From an uncultured Eggerthella sp. (GTDB lineage: Bacteria; Actinomycetota; Coriobacteriia; Coriobacteriales; Eggerthellaceae), in the NCBI GenBank assembly GCA_958431815.1, contig CAUASB010000011.1:5383-69382 (forward strand): 64,000 bases of DNA, read 5' to 3'. The position numbers were made by a program, and so were the translations under genes. Shown piece by piece: positions 26,736-34,934 of this stretch (within the stretch, counting starts at the first letter, position 1; every line of letters begins with the position of its first letter). Below the pieces are notes generated by a model. It ran no database searches, was not told where the DNA came from, and saw only the letters and a list, made by a program, of their open reading frames with translations.

Positions 26736-26763
26736 TTTGGACCGCTGCCGTTCGGTTTATACT
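26736..26763 (+). promoter_or_regulatory. Promoter of the membrane protein/hydrogenase protease pair
   Basis: TTTGGA at 26736-26741 and TATACT at 26758-26763 with a 16-base spacer, 31 bases before the GTG start. Confidence 0.55.
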
Positions 26764-26794
26764 TCTGCGAGAAACCTCAAGAAAGCGAGATGCT

Positions 26795-27226
26795 GTGTCG
26801 AAACAGGAAAAGACTCCCCGTCAGCTCAGTCGGGAACAGATCATGGAGGGCTTGCCGCCCATCAACATCGGTGCGTTGTTCATGCCCCCTATTTGGGGTG
26901 CCGCCAACGGCATTTGGCTTGCCATCATCTATTACCCGGTGTGGCTCTTGGCGGACAACCTGTTCTACGGTGCTTATTCCGACCCTCAGCCACTCACGGT
27001 GGTTTTGAGCATTATCACGGCAGTCATTCTTGCGCTGGTTACCATTGTGTTTGCTCGAGCTGGGCAAGGTTATGCCTGCCAGCGCGCGCTTTCAATGGGC
27101 AAGACCAAGGAACAGTACCTGAAAAGCCAGAAGAAGTGGGCTGTTGCCATGGTGCTCATGGCGGTAGTGATGATTGCGGCTGCCACCTATTACAACCTCG
27201 TTATCCGTCCGACGTTGGGAGCCTAG
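26795..27226 (+). CDS. Small membrane protein paired with hydrogenase protease
   Basis: Protein of 143 residues with about three hydrophobic segments: INIGALFMPPIWGAANGIWL and the following residues, VVLSIITAVILALVTIVF, and VAMVLMAVVMIAAATYY. There are basic loops between (MGKTKEQYLKSQKKW). A GTG start at 26795 gives a short charged N-terminus; upstream codons lack a ribosome site. I do not recognise a named family. The stop codon is directly followed by the ATG of the hydrogenase maturation protease, so the two are cotranslated. A role in hydrogenase assembly or nickel handling is possible but rests only on this pairing. Confidence 0.7.
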   Translation: MSKQEKTPRQLSREQIMEGLPPINIGALFMPPIWGAANGIWLAIIYYPVWLLADNLFYGAYSDPQPLTVVLSIITAVILALVTIVFARAGQGYACQRALSMGKTKEQYLKSQKKWAVAMVLMAVVMIAAATYYNLVIRPTLGA

Positions 27227-27745
27227 ATGAAGCGCATAGCTGTGTTCTTCGTGGGCAACCGTCTCATGCTCGATGACGGGGTAGGGCCTGCTGCCTATGA
27301 CCTGATTCAGGAAGAGTACGTGATCCCCGAAAACGTCGACCTGTTCGATGTGGGGTGCATGAGCCTTGACATGATAGCCAAGGTGAACGAGTACGATTTC
27401 ATGATCACCGTCGATGCGGTAGATGGCTCCGATTCGGAGCCGGGCACGGTGTTTCGCTATCAACCCCATGATATTGCCCGCTCGTGCGGTGCGCGTACCT
27501 CCCTGCACGATACGAAGCTGGCCGACTTGTTCGATGCGGCGTCGCTGTTGGGCTACGAATGCGAAGGCATGTGCTACGGCATGCAGGTGCTCAATTTGGA
27601 GCCGGCCGACTTCATCGAGGGGCTTACCCCGCCCGTTGCCGACAAGCTCTCGTTTTTGGCAGAGTCGGTTATCGCCGAACTGGTACGCCAAGGATGCCAC
27701 GTTGAGCGCAAGGACGGCGTGCCCCTGCCGAAGCTGGAATCATAG
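27227..27745 (+). CDS. [NiFe]-hydrogenase maturation protease
   Basis: Protein of 172 residues of peptidase family M52 (HyaD/HybD/HycI), which removes the C-terminal extension of the large subunit after nickel insertion. The family start GNRLMLDDGVGP is present; D16, D63 (in TVDAVDG) and H94 (in SLHD) fit the three nickel-sensing residues of HybD. The large subunit at 12254-13942 has the uncleaved 20-residue extension this enzyme needs and is the only [NiFe] large subunit in the window. The gene is 13 kb from the hydrogenase operon, which is unusual because the protease is normally in the operon. Confidence 0.9.
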   Translation: MKRIAVFFVGNRLMLDDGVGPAAYDLIQEEYVIPENVDLFDVGCMSLDMIAKVNEYDFMITVDAVDGSDSEPGTVFRYQPHDIARSCGARTSLHDTKLADLFDAASLLGYECEGMCYGMQVLNLEPADFIEGLTPPVADKLSFLAESVIAELVRQGCHVERKDGVPLPKLES

Positions 27746-27838
27746 GCTCCGTTGAAAAAACGGGCCGTTTTGGCAAATTGAGCCGCTAAAGCACGAACGC
27801 TCGCCATTGAAACGCCGTAGCGGCGGCAAAACACGAGG

Positions 27839-27888
27839 AAACCCCCGACAAATCATGCGAATGCAGCTGATTCGCCGGGGGTTTTCGT
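27839..27888 (+). terminator. Terminator after the protease gene
   Basis: AAACCCCCG pairs with CGGGGGTTT across a long loop that contains AATC...GATT, followed by TTTCG. It lies between convergent genes and may serve both. Confidence 0.65.
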
Positions 27889-27935
27889 ACTTTAGGCGCT
27901 TTATTTGCCAAATGTGCAAGCTGTTTTGGCGCAGT

Positions 27936-28880
27936 TTACTGATATTCGATCTGGAACTGGGCTTCATCCTCGTCTTTGCGGGGAAGCCATGCAGGCAGCA
28001 CGCGATGGTTGCAGGCAAAGGTGATGAAGTCGCGCTGGGCATCGGTGAGCACGTCGTCGGAACGATGGATCAGATAGATCTTGTGGAAATCACGTGGCAA
28101 GCCTTCGATGGGAATGCACACCACATCGCTGAATGCCTTCATAAGGAACGAGTAATCTACCAGCGCCATGGCATCTTCGCTGGCGGAAACGATGGAGCAA
28201 GCGGTTATCTCTTCACGGAAGCGTTCCTCAACCTCGATATCGAGGTGTTTGGTGTATTCCATTACCTGGTCGTGCGGCGGGCAGTCCACTGCATACGAAA
28301 GCACCTTCTTGCCTTCCAATTCTTCCAGTTTGATTGAGGTGCGCGTGGCCAGGGGGCTGTCCTGGTTCACGGCAAGAACCAGCTCCTGCGACCAGAAGGG
28401 AATGTAGTCGAGCCCTTCCGGGGAGTCCTTCAGCTTGGTGGCGAAGGTGACATCGAGCGTGCCAGCCGCCAAATCGTGAAGAAGACCGGCGCTGAAGCCC
28501 TGCATAACCTTGACCGAGATGCCAGGGTCCAAGTGAGCGCGGAACGAGCGCATCATACGCGACCAGTCTTCGTTCTGGATGGAAAACGGCACACCGATGC
28601 GCAGCACCTCCACCTTGCTGTTTATCATCGCCTGAACACGCTGGCGACCGGTTTCGATGTTCTTCAGGGCAAGGGAGGCGTAACGGTAGAGCTCCTTGCC
28701 GTAGGGGGTAAGGAGGAAGGTGCTGCCGTTTTTGGTGAACAGCGGTGCGCCAAGGTCTTGTTCCAAGTTAGAAATCGCCAAAGAAAGCGTTGAACGGGCA
28801 ATCGAGAGCGATTTTGCCGTGTTGGCGAAATGCTTGGAATCGGCCAGGCTGATGAAATATTTCAGATGCGAGAGGTTCAT
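27936..28880 (-). CDS. LysR-family transcriptional regulator
   Basis: Protein of 314 residues. The N-terminal helix-turn-helix is typical (LKYFISLADSKHFANTAKSL, then SIARSTLSLAISNLEQDLGA). The effector-binding domain follows from about 90 (VLRIGVPFSIQNEDW; ELVLAVNQDSPLA). The ATG at 28880 is used (MNLSHLKYF), with AAGGAAG upstream; longer in-frame starts lack ribosome sites. The next gene upstream on this strand is nth, with about 200 bases between, so no target is evident from a divergent neighbour. Effector unknown. Confidence 0.9.
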   Translation of the reverse strand: MNLSHLKYFISLADSKHFANTAKSLSIARSTLSLAISNLEQDLGAPLFTKNGSTFLLTPYGKELYRYASLALKNIETGRQRVQAMINSKVEVLRIGVPFSIQNEDWSRMMRSFRAHLDPGISVKVMQGFSAGLLHDLAAGTLDVTFATKLKDSPEGLDYIPFWSQELVLAVNQDSPLATRTSIKLEELEGKKVLSYAVDCPPHDQVMEYTKHLDIEVEERFREEITACSIVSASEDAMALVDYSFLMKAFSDVVCIPIEGLPRDFHKIYLIHRSDDVLTDAQRDFITFACNHRVLPAWLPRKDEDEAQFQIEYQ

Positions 28881-29087
28881 CGCACTTCCTTGTTCTGCTT
28901 CGATAGTGAAAACGGCACAGGTTTTTGCGGTTGCCCAAGGGCCTCCGTTGGGTTTCCCGTACCTGTTTGAGCATAGCAAACAGTTGTCGGTTCGGTTGAA
29001 ACAGCACAAAGATACCCCATGAAAGGGTGGTGGCGTTAGGGCGATCGTGGCGTTAGGGCAATCAAGCGGCTTGCCAACGGAGCGGCC

Positions 29088-29780
29088 CTATGCCACGGGG
29101 TCGGTGGGCCTTCCTGATTTCAGTTCTTTGGGGCAGCTGGGGCACAAATCGGAAATGAAGCAGTCGGCGCATTTCGGGCGTCTGGCAATGCAGGTTTCGC
29201 GGCCGAACAGAACCCATTGATGGTTGATAGGCCCCCAATACTCGCGGGGGTAAAGCGAGAGCAGGGCGTCTTCGGTTTTCGCGGGCGTGTCGGCAGAGGG
29301 GCCGGCGAACTTCAACTTGTGGGCGATGCGGAACACATGGGTGTCCACGGCAATGCCTTCCACGATGCCGAAAGCCTCATTGAGCACCACGTTCGCTGTT
29401 TTGCGGCCTACGCCAGGCAGCTTCTGCATCTCGTCGATGTCGCGGGGTACCTCGCCGCCGAAGTCGGACATGATCATCTGGGCGCAGGCAACGCAGTTTT
29501 TTGCCTTGTTACGGTAGAAGCCGATGGAGTGGATGATGCGCGCCACGTCTTCCGGATCGGCTTGTGCCATGGCCTGTGGGGTGCCGTACTTGGCGAACAG
29601 CTCGGGCGTTACCTTGTTGACGCCGGCATCGGTCGTTTGCGCCGAGAGCAGTACCGCAATGGTGAGCGTAAACGGCGTGCTGTAGTGAAGCGCGCAGGCG
29701 GCTTTGCCGTAATGCTCATTCATGCGGTCCGCTACGGCTAAAGCGCGGGCGATCTTGTCCGCTTTCTTCTCACGTGCCAT
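29088..29780 (-). CDS. nth: Endonuclease III
   Basis: Protein of 230 residues, a bifunctional DNA glycosylase/AP lyase for oxidised pyrimidines. It has the HhH motif LPGVGRKTANVVL with the catalytic Lys, the catalytic Asp in VDTHVFRI, and the 4Fe-4S motif C-x6-C-x2-C-x5-C (CIARRPKCADCFISDLC). The ATG at 29780 has AAGGATA upstream; longer forms of the frame would extend antisense into mfd. The short tail (PKELKSGRPTDPVA) is unremarkable. This is the window's canonical HhH-GPD enzyme with an Fe-S cluster, in contrast to the MutY-like protein at 8606-9493. Confidence 0.95.
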   Translation of the reverse strand: MAREKKADKIARALAVADRMNEHYGKAACALHYSTPFTLTIAVLLSAQTTDAGVNKVTPELFAKYGTPQAMAQADPEDVARIIHSIGFYRNKAKNCVACAQMIMSDFGGEVPRDIDEMQKLPGVGRKTANVVLNEAFGIVEGIAVDTHVFRIAHKLKFAGPSADTPAKTEDALLSLYPREYWGPINHQWVLFGRETCIARRPKCADCFISDLCPSCPKELKSGRPTDPVA

Positions 29781-29917
29781 GGGTATCCTTTCGGCTGCAT
29801 ATGGTTGCGCATGCCTTATGGTAACGCTGTTTCCCGCTGTGCAAGGCGGGCGCAGCACATTAGAATGGTAGGTAACGTTTCGCCCGTGGGTTTTGCGCCC
29901 TCGGGCTTGTTGTCGTT

Positions 29918-29953
29918 GGATGGCAAAAGGGGACTGTCCCCCTTTTGCCATCC
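29918..29953. repeat. REP-like palindrome, copy 2 (GGGGAC-T-GTCCCC core)
   Basis: GGATGGCAAAAGGGGAC and GTCCCCCTTTTGCCATCC pair with a single bulge. It sits 31 bases before the mfd start, so it would fold in the mfd mRNA leader or end transcription from upstream. The outer arm TGGC-AAAAGG is shared with copy 3 at 47552-47582. Confidence 0.75.
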
Positions 29954-29984
29954 TTTGCCATGCTGGGGTTCGAAAGGAACGAAC

Positions 29985-32900
29985 ATGCTTATCGATATGC
30001 TCTCTGCGTCGTTTGCCAAGTCGGGTGCGCTCGACGATGCGTGGGAAAAGCTCGACGCGGGGCAAGACGCCACCATCGGTGTGGCTTCTTCGGCACGTCC
30101 GTTCCTTGTTGCGGCGCGTTTTGTGCGCGACCCGCGGGCAACTTTGGTGGTGACGGCCGGCGAAGAGGCCGCTGACACGTTCGCGCGCACGGTGGGGGCG
30201 TTCATCGGTGAGGAACGCGTGCTGCGTCTGCCCGATTACGGCGGAAACCCGTTTTCCCTCGACGCTCCGTTGCAGCCGCGCTTGCATGGTCAGAGGCTGG
30301 AAGCCCTATGGTCGCTGCAGCAGGGAAAGCCTGCTGTGGTGGTTGCCTCGGCACGCGCTCTGCTGCGGCGTATCGCTCCTGCCAAGGAAGAAGTGGCGCG
30401 CCCGCTTTCGCTGGCTTCGGGCATCGATTTGTCGGAGCATCCCCAGCGCGGCATAGCGAGCTTCGAGGACTTGGAGCACTGCTTGGTTTCCATGGGGTAT
30501 GAGAACACAGGCGAGCTTGACGGACCGGGCACGTTCTGCGCGCAGGGCGGCGCCATTGATGTGTATCCCGGCAATCTTGCCTACCCGGTACGCCTTGATT
30601 TCTTCGGCGATGAGCTGGACGAGATTCGCAGGTTCCTTCCTTCGACGGGGCAGACCATTTCCTCGTTGGAGAAGGTTGACATTTTCCCCGTACGCGAATT
30701 CGCCGTAACCGATGGTGCCCTTCGTCGCGCCAAGCGCACAATCGCCAAAAACGCCGAGACGAATGCCGCCCAACGCGACTTGCTGGAGCGGTTGGAGGAC
30801 GACTCGCGCGAGCTTCCCGATTTGATGGCAGCGTATTTGCTGGAGAAAACGGCTTCCGTGGGCGATTACCTGCCCTCCGATGCCCTGACGGTGCTTATCG
30901 AGCCGCGTTCGCTGGTCGACGATGCCATGCATGCCTACGACGAGCTTTCCAAGCGCTGCGTGGGCACTTCGATTCCCGTGGCCGACTTGTACATGAGCGC
31001 AAACGAGCTTGACTTCGGCTCCAACCCCCGTGCCACCTACGTTTCCATCATTCGTGTGGGCGTGCAGCTTGACGCCGAGCTGGTGGTGAAGCGCGTTGAT
31101 GTGGCGGGCGATCCGGAAAAGCTGTTCGGCCGTCTGCGCTCCCTGGCTGAAACCGGCTTTACCGTGGTGTTTTCCGTGCCGCACTACCGCGCGCGCGAGG
31201 AAATGAAGCTTTCACTTGTTGACCTGGGAATTCCCATCAACGAAGTGCTTGACGTGACGGGTTCTGGCGAAAAGCAGGCGAAGCTCAAACGCGGTCAAGT
31301 GAATATCGTGGATGTGGACATTCCCCTGGGCATGATCTTCCCTGCGGCGAAGATGGCGCTGGTTTCGCTTTCCGATACGCAGGGCTCCATGGCAACGCGC
31401 AAGCGCACGCGCATTGACGTGACGGAAATCACCTTCCCCTTCAAGCCGGGCGACTACGTGGTGCACGCTGCGCACGGCGTGGCGTTCTTCCGCGATATCG
31501 TGCGCCAGGACGTGGGCGGCTCCGAGCGCGACTACCTGCTTCTGGAATACGCGGAGGGCGACAAGCTCTACGTTCCAGTGGAACAGCTCGACCGCGTAAC
31601 GCGCTACGTGGGCCCCGAAGGCTCTTCGCCGCGCTTGACGCGTTTGAACACCTCCGACTGGAGCCGTGCGATGGCGAAGGCCCGCAAGGCAACCAAGCAG
31701 CTTGCCTTCGACCTGGTTGACGTATACACGCGCCGCGCTTCCACGCAGGGCTACCGCTACGGCGAAGACACCGAGTGGCAGCGCGAAATGGAGGAAAGCT
31801 TCCCTTATCAGGAAACACCCGATCAGCTTGCCGCCATCGCCGACATCAAGGCCGATATGCAATCGCCCCGCCCCATGGACCGCCTGGTATGCGGCGATGT
31901 GGGCTTCGGCAAGACGGAGGTGGCGTTGCGCGCCGCCTTCAAGGCCACGCAAGACGGCAAACAGGTTATGGTGTTGTGCCCGACCACCATTTTGGCGCAG
32001 CAGCATTACTCCACGTTCAAGGAGCGCTTCGAGCCCTTCGGCGTGAAGGTTGAAGTGCTTTCCCGTTTTCGCACGCCCGCGCAGCAGAAGCAGGCCCTGG
32101 CCGATTTCTCGGAAGGGAAGGTTGCGGTGCTGGTGGGCACCCATCGCCTGCTTTCGCGCGATGTGAACCCGCACGATCTGGGTCTGGTGATCATCGACGA
32201 GGAACAGCGTTTCGGTGTAGCGCACAAGGAACAGCTGAAGAACATGCGCGAATCGATCGACGTGCTGACGCTTTCGGCAACGCCCATTCCGCGCACCATG
32301 CAGATGGGCCTTTCAGGCGTGCGCGACATGAGCCTGATCCTTACCCCGCCCGACGACAGGCGGCCGGTGGAAGTGCATGTGGGCGAATGGGACCCTGATG
32401 TGGTAAGCGATGCGATCCGTCGCGAAATGGCCCGCGGCGGGCAAATCTACTATGTCAGCAACCGTGTGCGCTCCATCGACGAAGCGGTGCGTCGCGTGCA
32501 GGCTGCAGCAGGCGAGGCACGCGTTGGCGTGGCGCACGGCAAGATGACCAAGGAGCAGCTGGAAGACGTGATGGAAAACTTCGCGGCCGGCCAGCTTGAT
32601 GTGCTGGTGGCCACCACCATCATCGAGTCGGGCATCGACAATCCGCACACCAACACGCTTATCATCGAGGATTCGCAGCGTTTGGGCTTGGCGCAGATGT
32701 ACCAGCTGAAGGGTCGCGTGGGCCGCTCTTCCACCCAGGCATACGCATACTTTTTGTTCCCCGACAACATCCCGCTTACCGAGGAAGCCTTGGCACGCCT
32801 CACGGCTCTGGAAGAGCACACCGACTTGGGCAGTGGCATGCGCGTTGCCATGCGCGACTTGGAGATTCGAGGCGCCGGTAGCCTTTTAGGCGCCGAGCAG

Positions 32901-33671
32901 AGCGGCAACATGTCGGCGGTTGGCTTCGATTTGTTCGCACAGATGCTTTCCACGGCGGTAAGCAATGCGCGTGAGGGCAACCCTTCCTCCAAGGAATTCT
33001 TGCCGCCTGCGCTTTCCGACATTGTGGTGAACGTGCCTGACCACACGTATTTTCCCGAAGAATACCTGCCCGATGCCGACGAACGCGTGCTGTACTACCG
33101 CAAGATCGCCAGCGCCGACACCATCGATGCGGTGAACGAGATTTACGAGGAACTGCTGGCGAAGCATCCCGAGATGCCGCAAGCTTCCATCAACCAGTTC
33201 GAGAAAGCGCGTCTGAAGGCGTTTGCCAATGAGCGCGGCATCAAGCTCATTTCCGTTTCGGCGGGCAAGCTTACTGTGGAGCCGTTCGTTCTTACCAAAT
33301 CGCAAGCATCGAGTCTGCGCCGCAAGGCGGGCCGCTATCTGGCCGACAAGAAGAAGATGGTGGTTCCGCTGCGCGTGGTGGTGCCAGGCTACGGCAAAGC
33401 GGAAGAAGAGGGCGATGCGGGCCTGCTTACGAACGTGTTGGCATATTTGCAGGGTTTGGTGGCCGAAGCGAAGGAAAGCGGCGAGCGCCCCGCATCGGGC
33501 AGGGGGCAAGCACCAGCCCCGGCAAAAAAGGTTTCCCGCCCGTCGCGCAGCACGGCCACACGTACCAGCGCTTCGGGAAGCAGCGCAAAGCGCAGCACCC
33601 GTTCGGGCTCGCGCAGCACGCGCGCGCAGAGCCTGGGCGTAACCAATTACGTGGGGCGCAGGCACCGTTGA
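29985..33671 (+). CDS. mfd: Transcription-repair coupling factor Mfd
   Basis: Protein of 1228 residues that releases RNA polymerase stalled at DNA damage and recruits UvrA. The UvrB-like region comes first. The RNA polymerase interaction domain follows at about 485-540 (FKPGDYVVHAAHGVAFF). The RecG-like motor has Walker A GDVGFGKTE (K643), DEEQRFGV at D738-Q741, and LSATPIPRTM. The TRCF C-terminal domain contains FPEEYLPDADERVLYYRK. The last 70 residues are an unusual Ser/Arg/Thr-rich basic tail (SRSTATRTSASGSSAKRST). The ATG at 29985 follows AAAGGAACG; an upstream in-frame ATG would add 60 residues with no family similarity and run through the palindrome. Confidence 0.96.
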   Translation: MLIDMLSASFAKSGALDDAWEKLDAGQDATIGVASSARPFLVAARFVRDPRATLVVTAGEEAADTFARTVGAFIGEERVLRLPDYGGNPFSLDAPLQPRLHGQRLEALWSLQQGKPAVVVASARALLRRIAPAKEEVARPLSLASGIDLSEHPQRGIASFEDLEHCLVSMGYENTGELDGPGTFCAQGGAIDVYPGNLAYPVRLDFFGDELDEIRRFLPSTGQTISSLEKVDIFPVREFAVTDGALRRAKRTIAKNAETNAAQRDLLERLEDDSRELPDLMAAYLLEKTASVGDYLPSDALTVLIEPRSLVDDAMHAYDELSKRCVGTSIPVADLYMSANELDFGSNPRATYVSIIRVGVQLDAELVVKRVDVAGDPEKLFGRLRSLAETGFTVVFSVPHYRAREEMKLSLVDLGIPINEVLDVTGSGEKQAKLKRGQVNIVDVDIPLGMIFPAAKMALVSLSDTQGSMATRKRTRIDVTEITFPFKPGDYVVHAAHGVAFFRDIVRQDVGGSERDYLLLEYAEGDKLYVPVEQLDRVTRYVGPEGSSPRLTRLNTSDWSRAMAKARKATKQLAFDLVDVYTRRASTQGYRYGEDTEWQREMEESFPYQETPDQLAAIADIKADMQSPRPMDRLVCGDVGFGKTEVALRAAFKATQDGKQVMVLCPTTILAQQHYSTFKERFEPFGVKVEVLSRFRTPAQQKQALADFSEGKVAVLVGTHRLLSRDVNPHDLGLVIIDEEQRFGVAHKEQLKNMRESIDVLTLSATPIPRTMQMGLSGVRDMSLILTPPDDRRPVEVHVGEWDPDVVSDAIRREMARGGQIYYVSNRVRSIDEAVRRVQAAAGEARVGVAHGKMTKEQLEDVMENFAAGQLDVLVATTIIESGIDNPHTNTLIIEDSQRLGLAQMYQLKGRVGRSSTQAYAYFLFPDNIPLTEEALARLTALEEHTDLGSGMRVAMRDLEIRGAGSLLGAEQSGNMSAVGFDLFAQMLSTAVSNAREGNPSSKEFLPPALSDIVVNVPDHTYFPEEYLPDADERVLYYRKIASADTIDAVNEIYEELLAKHPEMPQASINQFEKARLKAFANERGIKLISVSAGKLTVEPFVLTKSQASSLRRKAGRYLADKKKMVVPLRVVVPGYGKAEEEGDAGLLTNVLAYLQGLVAEAKESGERPASGRGQAPAPAKKVSRPSRSTATRTSASGSSAKRSTRSGSRSTRAQSLGVTNYVGRRHR

Positions 33672-33682
33672 TTGCCATGCAT

Positions 33683-33726
33683 AAGGCCGCAGGCACGCTT
33701 GCATCTGCTTGCGTGCCTGCGGCCTT
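33683..33726. terminator. Bidirectional terminator after mfd
   Basis: AAGGCCGCAGGCACGC pairs with GCGTGCCTGCGGCCTT. It lies between convergent genes. The plus-strand T-run comes a little later, at 33736-33741. Confidence 0.8.
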
Positions 33727-33747
33727 CGTATTGCTTTTTTTGGGGGG

Positions 33748-34845
33748 CTATGCCAGCCCGTCGGGTTTCATCTGCATGTTGTACAGCTCGATGTAAGTGC
33801 CCGCCTTCAAGGTGATGGTTCCGGCTTTGTCGCCTTTTACGAAGTAATCGCTGTAAAGATAGCTTGAGGTTTCGTCGTAATCCAGGTCGGCCATCACATA
33901 GCAGGCGCTGTAATCATCGGCTCCATCGCCCACCACCAGCTGATACGTTCCCTCGGGTACATCGACCCCAACGCGGTACACGCCGCTGCCGTACGGTGCG
34001 CTGAACGTTTCCTTCATTTGATCGAGGGAAACCATGGTGCCGTCGTTGTCCAGGATAAGCACTTCGCCGTCTTCAAGGTTGGTCAGGTTGTGGCCGTAGT
34101 AGCTGTTGACGTGCACGGTGTTGTAGAGCGTGGCCTGCCCTGTGCCGGAAGGTTTCAAGATGTAGAAGTTGGAAAGCTCGTCTTCCTTGCCGGTGAGCCA
34201 GTAACCGCCGGCGGGTATGTCGGTGCCTACGTAGTAGACGCCTGGGGCGTAGTTGCCGTTCGAATCGGGCGTTTTGCTGGCGTTGTTGAACGTGTGGGTT
34301 TGGATGTCGTCAAGCTCGGCGCTGCTCAAAGCCGACTTTCCCGCTATGCCGAAGCTCCTTCGCGTTTCGTTGTTCAGCTGCTCCTGCTCGTTTTGCGGCA
34401 TGCCCATGCCGCTGCCGTTTTGGTCGGTGCTGTCGTGCGTGTACCACGTGTTGTCAGGGTCGTCGAAGGCTGTGGATACCACCGCGGAGCATGCAACGCA
34501 TCCGCCCATGCTTACCAGCACAGCGGCGATGATGGTGATGGCGATGATGACGCCCGTGTGCTTCTGCGGGCGGTTGCCGGGTGCCGGCGGCGCAGTGGGA
34601 GTTTGGAATCCCGTATACGCTTGGGATGTTTGGTGCGACGTATCGGGCTGGCCCCCATGAGTATTTTGTCCTGCGGGAGAAGTGCCCTGAAAGGGAGGTT
34701 GGTACCCCGTAGACTGATCGGCAGTGGGCTGGCGCCCGTCAAAGGCAGCGGAAGACTTGGCCTGTGCGGGCTGTTGGGGGATATTCTTCGAACGGGGCGT
34801 TTGCGGGGGATTGCCCCAATACTGCGGATCGGGAGTGTTGGGCAT
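33748..34845 (-). CDS. Membrane-anchored surface protein with two beta-type repeats
   Basis: Protein of 365 residues. Residues 1-95 are a Pro/Gln/Ser-rich cytoplasmic arm. A membrane helix follows (GVIIAITIIAAVLVSMGG). The rest should be outside the cell. Two repeats are visible there: YAPGVYYVGTDIPAGGYWL and YGSGVYRVGVDVPEGTYQL, each followed by a Tyr/Asp-rich strand region that ends in LKPSGTG or LKAGTY. Such GxYxVGxDIPxGxY repeats occur in extracellular proteins of Gram-positive bacteria with unknown binding role. The ATG follows AAGGAAGG. It shares the mfd terminator and stands alone. Confidence 0.7.
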   Translation of the reverse strand: MPNTPDPQYWGNPPQTPRSKNIPQQPAQAKSSAAFDGRQPTADQSTGYQPPFQGTSPAGQNTHGGQPDTSHQTSQAYTGFQTPTAPPAPGNRPQKHTGVIIAITIIAAVLVSMGGCVACSAVVSTAFDDPDNTWYTHDSTDQNGSGMGMPQNEQEQLNNETRRSFGIAGKSALSSAELDDIQTHTFNNASKTPDSNGNYAPGVYYVGTDIPAGGYWLTGKEDELSNFYILKPSGTGQATLYNTVHVNSYYGHNLTNLEDGEVLILDNDGTMVSLDQMKETFSAPYGSGVYRVGVDVPEGTYQLVVGDGADDYSACYVMADLDYDETSSYLYSDYFVKGDKAGTITLKAGTYIELYNMQMKPDGLA

Positions 34846-34934
34846 GGCCTTCCTTTCTTGAAAGTGCCGTTTACACGCACTTTATGGTAGGCCGCTCTTA
34901 TGCGCCGCCGCTAAACAGTTACGTAAGCGTTGCC

